DNA of 64,000 nucleotides from Isoetes taiwanensis (taxonomy: Eukaryota > Streptophyta > Lycopodiopsida > Isoetales > Isoetaceae): contig JAJEKV010000008.1 in assembly GCA_021234155.1 (NCBI GenBank), forward strand, positions 22,487,158 to 22,551,157, read 5' to 3'. The position numbers were made by a program, and so were the translations under genes. Shown here piece after piece: positions 47,294 through 56,952 of the stretch; positions within the stretch are counted from its first letter, which is position 1; each line of letters starts with the position of its first letter. The notes beneath the pieces are model-generated. The model worked only from the letters and a program-made list of their open reading frames with translations, was not told the DNA's origin and made no database searches.

Positions 47294-48000
47294 TTAACGT
47301 TTTCGAAAAAATATTGCGCCACATGGCAAGGTGCTATTGGCTGCCATTTGCTATAAACAGGCGGAAGACGTTGGGGAAAGGACAGAAATGATGGAGACGA
47401 TATCCTGGGGCTACTCTGGTGGGCAAGCTCAGCTGGGGCTCCTGATTGGTGGAGCGGTTATGGCGGATTCAGGATTAAGGATTACAAGAAATTTATCGCG
47501 GCGGCCTTGCGGCCGCCGCGAACATTTCTCTTTCCCAACCCCTTGTGTGTACGAAAGTGAGTAAAAAGAAAAAACTTGATGGTAGCCAACCCCTACAGTA
47601 GGTGGATTTTTGGGCAGTTGTAATGTTGTAGAGTGTAGCTATGAAATAATTTAATGAGCACGGTGGATAATAGCAACGTTCTTAAAAAATCAAAATTAGA
47701 AGGCGAGCACCCCTAAATCAGAATTGGGAATGCAAGACATTTTGGACCCGATAATGGCAAATCAAAATCAAGATGAGGAAAACAAATAAACGAACTGTGC
47801 ATGTATACATTCACTGTTGCAAATTTGAAAGATTTTGACAACCTAAAAAGAATAATAAAAGCAAAATATAAAGGTTAAGAGAAAGCCATAGATCCATTAC
47901 CATTGCCCATAGACATGTTTCTAAGTCAATCTCTGAATAAGAAAAGCTCTGAAGATCTCTTTTGCAAAAGTCATATTTTACACCACAAATAGAAATATTT
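47294..48000. other. intergenic with a GC-rich hairpin
   Basis: No gene recognised. A perfect 10-bp GC-only stem is at 47,497-47,520. The right half is A-rich. Confidence 0.35.
47497..47520. repeat. perfect GC-only hairpin, loop TTGC
   Basis: CGCGGCGGCC, TTGC, GGCCGCCGCG: a 10-bp stem in otherwise moderate-GC sequence. It lacks a CTRR end at the Helitron spacing. Possibly an element terminus or cruciform. Confidence 0.6.
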
Positions 48001-49400
48001 AGACGGGATGATTATTGTAAAGTAAAATTCGACGAGATACATATTTGACGAGGCAATCTCTTGCAACTGAGATTGCTTTAATGGGTAACCTTGAGAGGTG
48101 CAATTTGTTTCCACTAGAAATCAACGAGCTTCCTTGGTTCCAACACAAAAAGTTGGAGACATACTCGACGAGATACATATTTGACGAGGCAATCTCTTGC
48201 AACTGAGATTGCTTTAATGGGTAACCTTGAGAGGTGCAATTTGTTTCCACTAGAAATCAACGAGCTTCCTTGGTTCCAACACAAAAAGTTGGAGACATAC
48301 AATAAGTAACACAATTGATTTTCAACTCGTTGATTTTTAGTTGTTTCCTCTAGCAGAGAGAAACAACATTTGTACTATAGCAAATTTTAGAATGAACGAT
48401 TGAGATTAAAACAGACACCCATCCATAGTGCAAAGGTGCCACGTTTCTTTGAAGCATATCCTATATGTGGCAAGTTCATAGTAATCTAGCAGTACGAAAC
48501 GCGAGGCTAAACTGATGGTGTGAGGCTAAATTGATGGCCACACTTGTTGTAGTCTCAGTACATGTTTCACTTTTAACCATTCTTTACACTCTGCTGAAAC
48601 AATCTATCTATGAAAATCACTTTGATGACTGACTAGACAAATGTTAAATAAAGTATCATATCATATATACCGCTATAAAATTATAGCATAAAAGATGCAA
48701 CAATGTGCAAGCATGAAGAGTAGTATATTAGACATGAAAAGGATAAAAAAAACCTTTCCAACCAGGAGGAGAATTTATCTAAGTTTGGGGCAGGTATTTT
48801 GTTGAAGCTGATCGGGCCACAAGAAGGCACCGATGGCGTATAGGCGCTTGTCTTCAAGGGAACCCAGACATGGAAAGGAGCAAGCCATACTGGGTAAGGA
48901 GGAGACCGATCTGCCATTCAGGCATGCGTTCATAATCCGCTTTGGAGAAGTGAGCGTAGTGAAGGGCATCTTGAAATCGTATGAAACAGTCCTTGGAGGG
49001 GCCTTTACTACTTGAAATCTTTAGGATCCAATTTCCTGTCCTCTACAATGTAGAAAAGAAATCTTTAGGATCCAATTTCCTGTCCTCTACAATGGATCTT
49101 TCTTTTCTGAAATCGTATGAAACAGTCCTTGGAGGGGCCTTTACTACTTGAAATCTTTAGGATCCAATTTCCTGTCCTCTACAATGTAGAAAAGAAATCT
49201 TTAGGATCCAATTTCCTGTCCTCTACAATGGATCTTTCTTTTCTTGTGCCGGATTTAGAAAATTAGACATCACCGGATTTGTAGAAGTTTCCGCCCGCCA
49301 TATCACCACCCGTAGATAATCTTACCGCTTTTCCGCCTCGCCATATCACCACCCGTAGATAATCTTACCGCTCTTGTCCGTGTTAAAGCTCCCCGCCCTC
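48001..49400. repeat. non-coding region with two 136-bp-offset duplications and smaller repeats
   Basis: Pairs start at 48,031/48,167 and 48,981/49,117, both offset by exactly 136 bp. A 44-bp repeat (GAAATCTTTAGGATCCAATT) is at 49,014/49,058, and a 43-bp repeat (TATCACCACCCGTAGATAAT) is at 49,301/49,344. No gene is recognised. The minus-strand frame at 48,681-48,917 shows no family features. Confidence 0.8.
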
Positions 49401-50354
49401 CTCCTCCGGATTTGGCTTCGCATCTAAATGAAAAATGATTCAAAGACTTTTAAAGGGCTCCAATTGATGTGGTCACGCTTTTAGACACCAAAGGAAGCAT
49501 GGCCGGATCTAAGCTTGCCCCTCGCTAAAAAGCCGCCATGAATTTCGTGATTAATCAAATGGGTCCGCAAGACGTACTTCCATTGTCGCTTTTTCTTCTC
49601 GCTTCAAGACGCTGCTCCTCGATGTATGAATCAAGAAGCTAAACAAACGGCAATTGGGGTTATTAATCATGTTGGACAGTTAAATGGTACGAATATTGCG
49701 ATGGGCCGAGAAAGGGATCCGTAGTTCTTGAAGAAAGAAGGCACCTAATTCTTTGTTATCGATGGGCAGGACACCCATGGTCGGCAAAATGGAACCGATT
49801 CTAGACATTCCGCAAATTCTTTCCAAAGATGGTTTTGCTTTATGGGATGTATAAGAGACGGACACCCTATGCACACTTTTGAATTGGGGCGGATCACGAT
49901 CCCGCTTATTATGCACTCCATAGCCGAAAGCATAGCCGAGCAATCCGGCGGAACTTTTTCGCTTATTGAACAGATGCTTTTGCTAGATGCATCGGAGCCA
50001 AAATGTCAGCCGGATTTTTCTTGTGGAACGGGAGAAATACGTGTCGAATCTAGGAAGAGGTATCAACACCGAATATGCCTAAAGAATCTTTCCCATAATA
50101 ATTATACATGTATTGAAAATATCCCTCGGCCGAGCTCCACAACTGCGCATTGAATGATAAAATTCAAAATATAAACATTACAAGCGCAAATAGGGAACGA
50201 AGCTGGGACGGCACATGTCACGTTCCTAAAAATACATGCCCTTTTCCGGTGCACAAAGCCCAACCCCTTATCAAAATACAAAGAAGAGGAGGTATAGCCT
50301 TTTTCAGAGGCATTTAGAGTCTGCACAGATAGCTCCTCAACATAGGAATGAACA
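49401..50354. other. unrecognised sequence downstream of the PPR gene
   Basis: Short frames on both strands (for example 49,680-49,943 minus and 49,842-50,153 plus) overlap each other and carry no domain I recognise. The last about 200 bp probably include the 3' untranslated region of the PPR gene. I see no clear polyadenylation signal. Confidence 0.3.
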
Positions 50355-53300
50355 TTATTTAGCATTCAACTCAATCTTGACTTCCTCCTCAATGATGCTT
50401 ATGTTTGCCTTGTCTTCCCACCGATCAGTTTCTGCATAAATGTTCGATAACAACACAAGTGCACCAATATTTTCAGGTTCTAATGCTATAATTTCCTTTA
50501 GGGCATAGTCTGCCATTTCAGAATCACCATAAACTCTGCAAGAGTTAAGAAATGCAGTCCATTCTACAACACCAGGCTCGAATGGCATTGTATCAATGAA
50601 GTCCTTTGTGTTATCCAGGTATCCTGTGCGGCTAAGAAGACTAATCATCGATGCATAATGCTGTGATAGTGGTGTGATTGCATAATTCAGACTCATGGAC
50701 TGAAAGTAATGGTAACCTTGATAGAGTAGACCTGCATAGCTGCATGCTGACAAAATGGCAACATATGTAACTACATCAGGCTTTACACCTTTCTGTTGCA
50801 TTTCCATAAACTGACCCAATGCCTTTAGAGTATCCCCATGGTAACCATATCCTGCGATCATTGCCGTCCAAGAAATCACGTCTCTTGTATGCATACTGTT
50901 AAACACAGAACAAGCATGATCTATGTATCCCAACTTCATATACATGTCAAGGAGAGCGTTACTGACATGGGTTTCCTCCAAGTCCCATTCATTCTGCCTT
51001 ATATAGGCATGAATCTCTTTACCTTCCTCCATAGCTCCTATACCAGAGCATGCCATGAGGGCACTGATACATGTTACCTTATCAGGCACCATGCCATTGT
51101 GTTGCATTTCTTTAAAGAGCCTCAAGGCCTCTTCCCCATTTCCATATTCAATATATCCTGCGATTAATGCATTCCATGTCACTTCGCTTTGTGCAGGCAT
51201 TTCATTAAACACAACTACAGCTTCCTCCATTTCACCACACTTTACATACATGTCAACCAATGCTGTACCAATAAACAAATCAATTTCGAACCCAGTTTCA
51301 TTAATGATGTTATGTATTTTCCTTCCTTGTTCTAGGGCTAAGCTTTCACTGCAGATTCCTAATATGATAGAAAAGGTGACCCGATCAGGCTCTATATCTT
51401 CTTCTCTCATCTGTCTAAGAATCATCAACGGAGAGAGAGCACCTCTGTAGTGTGCATACCCACCAAGCAAAGCATTCCATGAAACAACATTGTGCATGGG
51501 CATCCTATCAAATGTCTCAACAGCCTTTGCTATGCTCCCAGATTTGCAATACATATCAACAACTGTATTTTCCATCATGACATCTATTTCATGTTGAACC
51601 TGCATATAAGAGTGAAACAATTTCCCTTTTCCAAAAGAAAATCCATTCGCACATGCATTTAAGATATGGATGAGAGTTATGTTATCAACTTTTGCATCCT
51701 CACATGACATTTGGAGGAAAATTTCACAAGCCCCATGGGGTTCACAATGTTGTGCATGAGCTCCAATTATCGAATTCCAAGACATCACATCCCTAGTTGG
51801 CATCATGTCAAATACATGCTGACTATCTTTGAGGCTCCCACAGTGGCTATACATGTCCACAAGTGCATTCACAATACAGATATCGGATTGATATCCATTT
51901 TGTATGATATAAGTATGGATCCATTTCCCCTGTCCCCAGGATTGCAGACTGGCACATGCATTTACAACGTTGAGAAACGTTATACGGTCTGGCGATGGGC
52001 TTTCCTTTATGATTTCATTGAAAAGGTCCAATGCTTCCTTACTAAATGCATGTTGAGCACATCCTCCAATTATTGTATTCCATGAAATGATGTCATGACT
52101 ATGCATTCTCTGGAACACGTTCCATGCATCCAGCATGTTTCTGCAATTAGCATACATATCTATAAGTGAATTCTCAAACGAAGAATCAAACTCAATTGCT
52201 TCTCTCAAACTGTAAGCATGAACAAGCTTTCCATAAGCTATACATACACAGTTTCCACATGCATTCAGAAGACAGATAATAGATACATCATCTGGTTTCA
52301 CATGCATGTGATGAAAAATCCTGAAACAATTCTGAACATCACCAAGTTGAGCATATCCCCCAAGCAAAGCATTCCAAAGAACAACATTACGATCGATGAT
52401 GCTATCAAATATTCTATGTGCATCACCTATACTTCCACATTTTATATACATATCAACAATTGCACTGCCTACAGACGCACCTGTTTCCACTCCAGCTTTA
52501 ATGATGGAAGCGTGAACATGTTTCCCCATGTTAAGAGATGAGAATGCAGCACACCCACCGAGGATACCCAAAAAAGTAACCCGATTTGGCTTCAGGCCAT
52601 CAGCTTGCAGCTCCCTAAAAAGCATCAAAGCGATTTTTCCATCATTATGTTGGACACATCCAGTAGCCAACGTAGTCCATGACACAACATCTCTTGCTCG
52701 AAGCCTATCAAATACAGAACATGCATCTTCTAGCCTGCTGCTTTTGATGTACATATCAACAAGAGCATTTCCTAAAACAAGTTCAGACTCAAACCCATAT
52801 TTCATAATGGATGCATGGACCCATTTTCCATATTGTGGGTTACCACAAGTACTCAGAATGTTAACAAAGGTGACTTTGTCTGCCTTGATACCAGCTTGTT
52901 GCATTTCATTGAACGATTTCAAAGACATACCGACATCCATACATGTAGAAATTGCTCCAATCACAACATTCCATGAGATAGTATCGCGCACTGTCATACT
53001 TTCAAAAACACAAGCGGCATCCTCTATACTGCCACATTTCCCATACATATCCATAAGGGTATTATTCAGAACAACATCTCTATAACATCCAATTCTAACA
53101 ATATATGCATGCATGATTTTACCATATGCAAGTATTGTCAGTTTGGCACACGAATTAATAGTGCAAACAAATGTTATACTATCCAGTTCAACCTTCTGAT
53201 ACTGCATTTCTTGGAAGAGTGCAAGAGCCAGGTAAAGGTCCCCGTTCCTGGCAAATGCTCCAATTATAGTTGTCCAGGTGAATTTGTTTTGTTGGACCAT

Positions 53301-53510
53301 TCTGCTAAAGATTAAATGTGCATCCTCGAAGCAGCACCATCTGCTATACATGTTCATGAGGCTGTTTAGTAGAATTACGCTGGCCCTTAAGGGTGCGTGG
53401 ATAAGATGGGCATGAAGTTGCTTTCCTTCTGGCAGAGACTTTGCATCTCTACATCTCTGTGGCATATTGTCATAACAATTGACGAAGAAAAGGGGCTGAG
53501 CAATGGCCAT
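50355..53510 (-). CDS. pentatricopeptide repeat protein, PLS class, 1,051 aa, intronless
   Basis: One uninterrupted frame. It holds nine repeats of the 'MY.KCG...DA..VF..M..RDVVSW' module about 100 residues apart, each with GYAQ.G..EAL.LF.EMQ and PD.VTF...L.AC steps, the hallmark of P-L-S triplets. Such proteins bind single-stranded organelle RNA base by base, usually for C-to-U editing, splicing or stability. The C-terminus reaches an E1-like segment (FEPGVVEWTAFLNSCRVYGD, then LEPENIGALVLLSNIYAETD) but ends 24 residues later without E2 or DYW, so any editing role would need a partner deaminase. The start at 53,510 gives no strong transit peptide. An in-frame TGA four codons upstream separates it from the ORF at 53,520-53,978. 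No 136-bp duplications occur inside the gene. Confidence 0.92.
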   Translation of the reverse strand: MAIAQPLFFVNCYDNMPQRCRDAKSLPEGKQLHAHLIHAPLRASVILLNSLMNMYSRWCCFEDAHLIFSRMVQQNKFTWTTIIGAFARNGDLYLALALFQEMQYQKVELDSITFVCTINSCAKLTILAYGKIMHAYIVRIGCYRDVVLNNTLMDMYGKCGSIEDAACVFESMTVRDTISWNVVIGAISTCMDVGMSLKSFNEMQQAGIKADKVTFVNILSTCGNPQYGKWVHASIMKYGFESELVLGNALVDMYIKSSRLEDACSVFDRLRARDVVSWTTLATGCVQHNDGKIALMLFRELQADGLKPNRVTFLGILGGCAAFSSLNMGKHVHASIIKAGVETGASVGSAIVDMYIKCGSIGDAHRIFDSIIDRNVVLWNALLGGYAQLGDVQNCFRIFHHMHVKPDDVSIICLLNACGNCVCIAYGKLVHAYSLREAIEFDSSFENSLIDMYANCRNMLDAWNVFQRMHSHDIISWNTIIGGCAQHAFSKEALDLFNEIIKESPSPDRITFLNVVNACASLQSWGQGKWIHTYIIQNGYQSDICIVNALVDMYSHCGSLKDSQHVFDMMPTRDVMSWNSIIGAHAQHCEPHGACEIFLQMSCEDAKVDNITLIHILNACANGFSFGKGKLFHSYMQVQHEIDVMMENTVVDMYCKSGSIAKAVETFDRMPMHNVVSWNALLGGYAHYRGALSPLMILRQMREEDIEPDRVTFSIILGICSESLALEQGRKIHNIINETGFEIDLFIGTALVDMYVKCGEMEEAVVVFNEMPAQSEVTWNALIAGYIEYGNGEEALRLFKEMQHNGMVPDKVTCISALMACSGIGAMEEGKEIHAYIRQNEWDLEETHVSNALLDMYMKLGYIDHACSVFNSMHTRDVISWTAMIAGYGYHGDTLKALGQFMEMQQKGVKPDVVTYVAILSACSYAGLLYQGYHYFQSMSLNYAITPLSQHYASMISLLSRTGYLDNTKDFIDTMPFEPGVVEWTAFLNSCRVYGDSEMADYALKEIIALEPENIGALVLLSNIYAETDRWEDKANISIIEEEVKIELNAK

Positions 53511-53519
53511 TGAGATTCT

Positions 53520-53978
53520 TCAAAATTCATCTGGTAAACTGTCTGTGTTGACCATTCTCTTGAAGTTTATCTCCTCCTGCCTTGGCATGGAATTGCCATC
53601 CAATCCAATATTGGGCTGAAGATTTGCCCTGTCAATCTGGTTTCCTGTTTCCCAAAAGCTTAGGGCAGAATCTCTCACATCGAAGGTCACCGTTTTTTTG
53701 GCGTTTAATTCTTCTGCACGAGCCAATGGTGCAGAAAAACCAATCGTCAACAAAAAACGCCGCTGTGGCCGAAGCTTCAAAATAGCAGAAGCCAAGGCTA
53801 TAGCCCGCCCGCCAAAGTGAAGCATCCAAACAGGCAAAACTCCCCAACTCGGATTCGCAGGGCTCCTCGATTCGGCTTGCGAAGAGCATCCAATGGATTT
53901 CACAGGGTTGTCGGATTTCGCAAGGCCCTTTTTCCGTGACACTAATGTCTTATATTTCTCAAGATATGATTGGGCCAA
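53520..53978 (-). CDS. 152-aa ORF in frame with and directly upstream of the PPR gene
   Basis: It ends in TGA at 53,520-53,522, and the PPR ATG follows in the same frame after three codons. The sequence contains RPQRRFLLTIGFSAPLARAE (residues about 70-90): twin arginine, a hydrophobic stretch and AxA-like processing residues, as in transit peptides of thylakoid-lumen proteins carried by the Tat route. The rest (KKTVTFDVRDSALSFWETG) matches nothing I can name. Options are a separate small lumenal protein or captured fragment, the original N-terminal leader of the PPR protein cut off by a TGA, or a long upstream ORF. The sequence cannot decide. Confidence 0.4.
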   Translation of the reverse strand: MAQSYLEKYKTLVSRKKGLAKSDNPVKSIGCSSQAESRSPANPSWGVLPVWMLHFGGRAIALASAILKLRPQRRFLLTIGFSAPLARAEELNAKKTVTFDVRDSALSFWETGNQIDRANLQPNIGLDGNSMPRQEEINFKRMVNTDSLPDEF

Positions 53979-54619
53979 ATAAGCAAAAAAAACACATTAG
54001 TTTTTTTGGGTTGCCCCTAGGGGGGCAAACCCTTGTTTATATGGGTTTGTGGCATATCCTAGGTATATGCCAGAATATTCTTAGGATATGCTTGTGACTG
54101 CTAAAAACCTGCTGCTCACTGTAAATGCTAGGTCATCTGCGTTTTCGATCGGTGGTGTTTCAACCGGATAACTGACATGTAAATTCCGAGCAGGATTTGG
54201 TCTATTCCGTTAGAATGGACTAGAACACGGCAGGCTATGGCTGCAGAGAAGTGCAGATGCTAGAGATATATAATGAACTTCTTCGTGATCTATTGGCAAC
54301 CGGATAACTGACATGTAAATTCCGAGCAGGATTTGGTCTATTCCGTTAGAATGGACTAGAACACGGCAGGCTATGGCTGCAGAGAAGTGCAGATGCTAGA
54401 GATATATAATGAACTTCTTCGTGATCTATTGGCAATAGATGGCGGCAATAAAAAAATATCCTTTTTATCCTTACAGTTATCGCTGCGATTTACAATCTTT
54501 TGTTCCCGATGGATGAAGAAAACATGCAAGGAATTTTACCAAGATTCTGGACAGGCTATATTGGCTTAGAATATCGAGATTATGTACCTCTCTTTGCAGC
54601 GCTATGGTAACGAGAAGGC
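53979..54619. other. non-coding, with a full 136-bp tandem duplication
   Basis: 54,161-54,296 is repeated exactly at 54,297-54,432. The likely promoter of the minus-strand PPR/ORF unit lies here, but no clear TATA box is seen. Part of the sequence near 54,440-54,600 may be decayed PPR-like coding. Confidence 0.6.
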
Positions 54620-55155
54620 TTTATTAGAAGGTAAGAAGCTTCATAACCGGATAGTTAGAAATGGGTATGGAAAATACGATTCTTGGCAAATTTTCTTATA
54701 GAGATGTATGGCAAATGTGGTGCTTTGAAGGATGCCTGCGGCTTTTCCATGGCATCTGAGCCCAATGTGTTTTCATAGAATTTCATGATTTACGCTTATG
54801 CTCGTTGTCAAAATCTGCAGGAGCTAGGAATGTATTTGACAAAATGCCTAATAGGGATATGGTATCTTGGAATGGAATGCTAGCGACCTACTTTCAATAT
54901 GGTAGTCTTGAAGAAGCCGTGAGTTTTGTTTACGAAATGCCTCGGAGGGATCTTTGTCTCATGGAATATAATCTTGACAAAGATTCGCAGAGATTGAAGA
55001 CGCGTTGATCGGTATTTACATTGTTTAAGGAAATGCGGCTTGAAGGCTTATCAACATGTATGACAAATGTGGATGTTTTAATGATGCAAGGATAGCATTT
55101 GAGAAAATGCCCCAGCACAATGTCATATCATGGAACTCTATACTTGCAGCACACT
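54620..55155 (+). pseudogene. PPR (PLS-type) pseudogene fragment
   Basis: Across three frames the plus strand reads EGKKLHNRIVRNGYGKYD, EMYGKCGALKDAC, GARNVFDKMPNRDMVSWNGM, GSLEEAVSFVYEMPRRDL and DKCGCFNDARIAFEKMPQHN, successive PLS modules. Frameshifts and stops interrupt it, and neither end domain is present. It lies back to back with the intact PPR gene and is probably a decayed family member. Confidence 0.8.
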
Positions 55156-55159
55156 AATA

Positions 55160-55660
55160 GAATTTAGGGGGGTTTGATACGCTCTAATAGTAACGCTTTA
55201 AAACTTTGAAACGCAAAGTTAGTTGTAGCGCGTAACAAATAACAAAATTCATTTCTTGAAATGCGTTACAAAATTTAGCATTTGTAACGCGTTACAAATA
55301 TGTTTGAAATGCGTTACAATTAAATATCGTTTCAACTCTGAAACGCGTGTCAAAGTAGAAGTTGAAATGCGTTACAACTCCTCTGAAACGCATTACAAAT
55401 TAAATGCGTTACAACTTTGAAATGTGTTTCAAGTTAGATGTTGAAATGCGTTACAACTGACCCTTACGTTACAAAAGCTAACGTTCTAAAAACTTTTGAA
55501 TTGTTCTATTTCTTCGTTTTGAAACGCATTACAAATTAAATGCGTTACAACTTTGAAATGTGTTTCAAGTTAGATGTTGAAATGCGTTACAACTGACCCT
55601 TACGTTACAAAAGCTAACGTTCTAAAAACTTTTGAATTGTTCTATTTCTTCGTTTCTCAA
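55160..55660. repeat. dense AAYGCGTTACAA repeat region with a 136-bp tandem duplication
   Basis: The words GAAACGC, AATGCGTTACAA and their complements occur more than ten times, and 55,385-55,520 is duplicated at 55,521-55,656. The complementary arrangement suggests a foldback or MITE-like element, but clean ends are not visible. Confidence 0.6.
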
Positions 55661-56131
55661 AGATCAGTAGCCTTCCTCTGTTGAATCCGCGATTTCTTTC
55701 TTCTTAGAATCGGCTTCAACATGCAAAGCGATCCCCCGGTCTGGGTTATCTGCCTCTGAGGAAGAGAAGGGCTCGTGGAGCTACGTAAACAAGGAATAGA
55801 ACAACCAATTCTTCCAAGGGAGAGTTATGCGGGTCAATTCTCACCTTGTTGGTGTAGAGATTGTTGCGGTCGACATGAGCGATCATATTTTTATTCCCTT
55901 TTAAGTTCTATGTAATGGTGTTTGACATAACACATCACATCGCAGAGTGTAACTCAATTATGTTACATTAGTTTTTCAAAAGGAGTTTGGAGAAATATCC
56001 CTGAGCAAGATGATGAGGTGGACTCAGCACAATGTCAGTCTAGATGTCGTACTCGCATGCATACATTGTGTGCCTCTATGATGGGGGGAAGTACGAATTA
56101 ATCTTTAGCTTGTTCTGTGCCTAATTTATCT
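55661..56131 (+). other. putative 5' region of the SET-domain gene
   Basis: Contains short exon-like patches (about 55,780-55,870) without a continuous frame into the SET region. Upstream exons separated by introns are possible but not demonstrable. Confidence 0.25.
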
Positions 56132-56718
56132 ATGCCTTTAGATGTTGAAAGGATGATAAAGCAAGTTGATCGAAGGCGTCTTGGATTATATGAAGGGCCA
56201 TTGCCATCTATAGGTCAAATATTCTCTTATTGGGGTAATAGATACATGATTAAAGATTCTACAATTTCTGGTGCTGGTAGAGGCTTATTCATTCTAAATG
56301 ATGTAAAAGTTCCTTGCAATGGGGAGGTGTCACTGATGATATATGGAGGTCCTATTTACAAGTTAGCTGAGTGGGAGAAATTGACACAATACTCATTCCG
56401 TATGATGGTGTATGGGTGTAATAACAATGCAGCTTCCATGGAGATGAGTGGAGTACAAGAGGACAATTTAAGGACTATATGGAGGTCCTATTTACAAGTT
56501 AGCTGAGTGGGAGAAATTGACACAATACTCATTCCGTATGAAAAACTCTAGTGAATTGTGTGTTTGAAGAAAGAAATAATGACAAAGAACCTTATATGGC
56601 AGGAAAATGTCATAGTTTTGTCATGGTGATGGCTATAAGAAGTCTTTTCAAAGGTGAAGAGTTGATTCTAGACTATCCAATACGAACAGATGTTCCTCTA
56701 CAATTTGTTAGTGATTGA
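56132..56718 (+). pseudogene. SET-domain protein, frame interrupted by a 136-bp-offset duplication
   Basis: The frame from ATG 56,132 gives MPLDVERMIKQVDRRRLG, then STISGAGRGLFILNDV (the G-x-GRGLF strand that opens SET domains) and GEVSLMIYGGPIY. The duplication (56,341/56,477) then causes a stop. The end of the domain continues in another frame: AGKCHSFVMVMAIRSLFKGE followed by ELILDYPIR, the conserved GEEL.LDY end, with a stop at 56,716-56,718. SET domains methylate protein lysines. The NHSC cofactor-binding motif is not seen, and its place falls in the damaged part. If the duplication is an assembly fault the gene may be intact and encode a small SET-only protein. Confidence 0.6.
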
Positions 56719-56952
56719 AAAACCAAGATTATCAATTGTGAACTAAACTTGATTCTAAAGCTTTAGTGTAATGAAGGACTTGTTGTCTTACATCTTGTCA
56801 TGTCTTTTAAATCTTTAATACTTTGAGTTTTAGAATAATGTGTATTATGCTTGATATGTATGTTAGCTTTCATATCGCTATGCAACGTCTTAATTATCCA
56901 CTATAAATTGAAAAACTTATTGGTCTTTGGGTTTCATATTATTAGTATCTTA

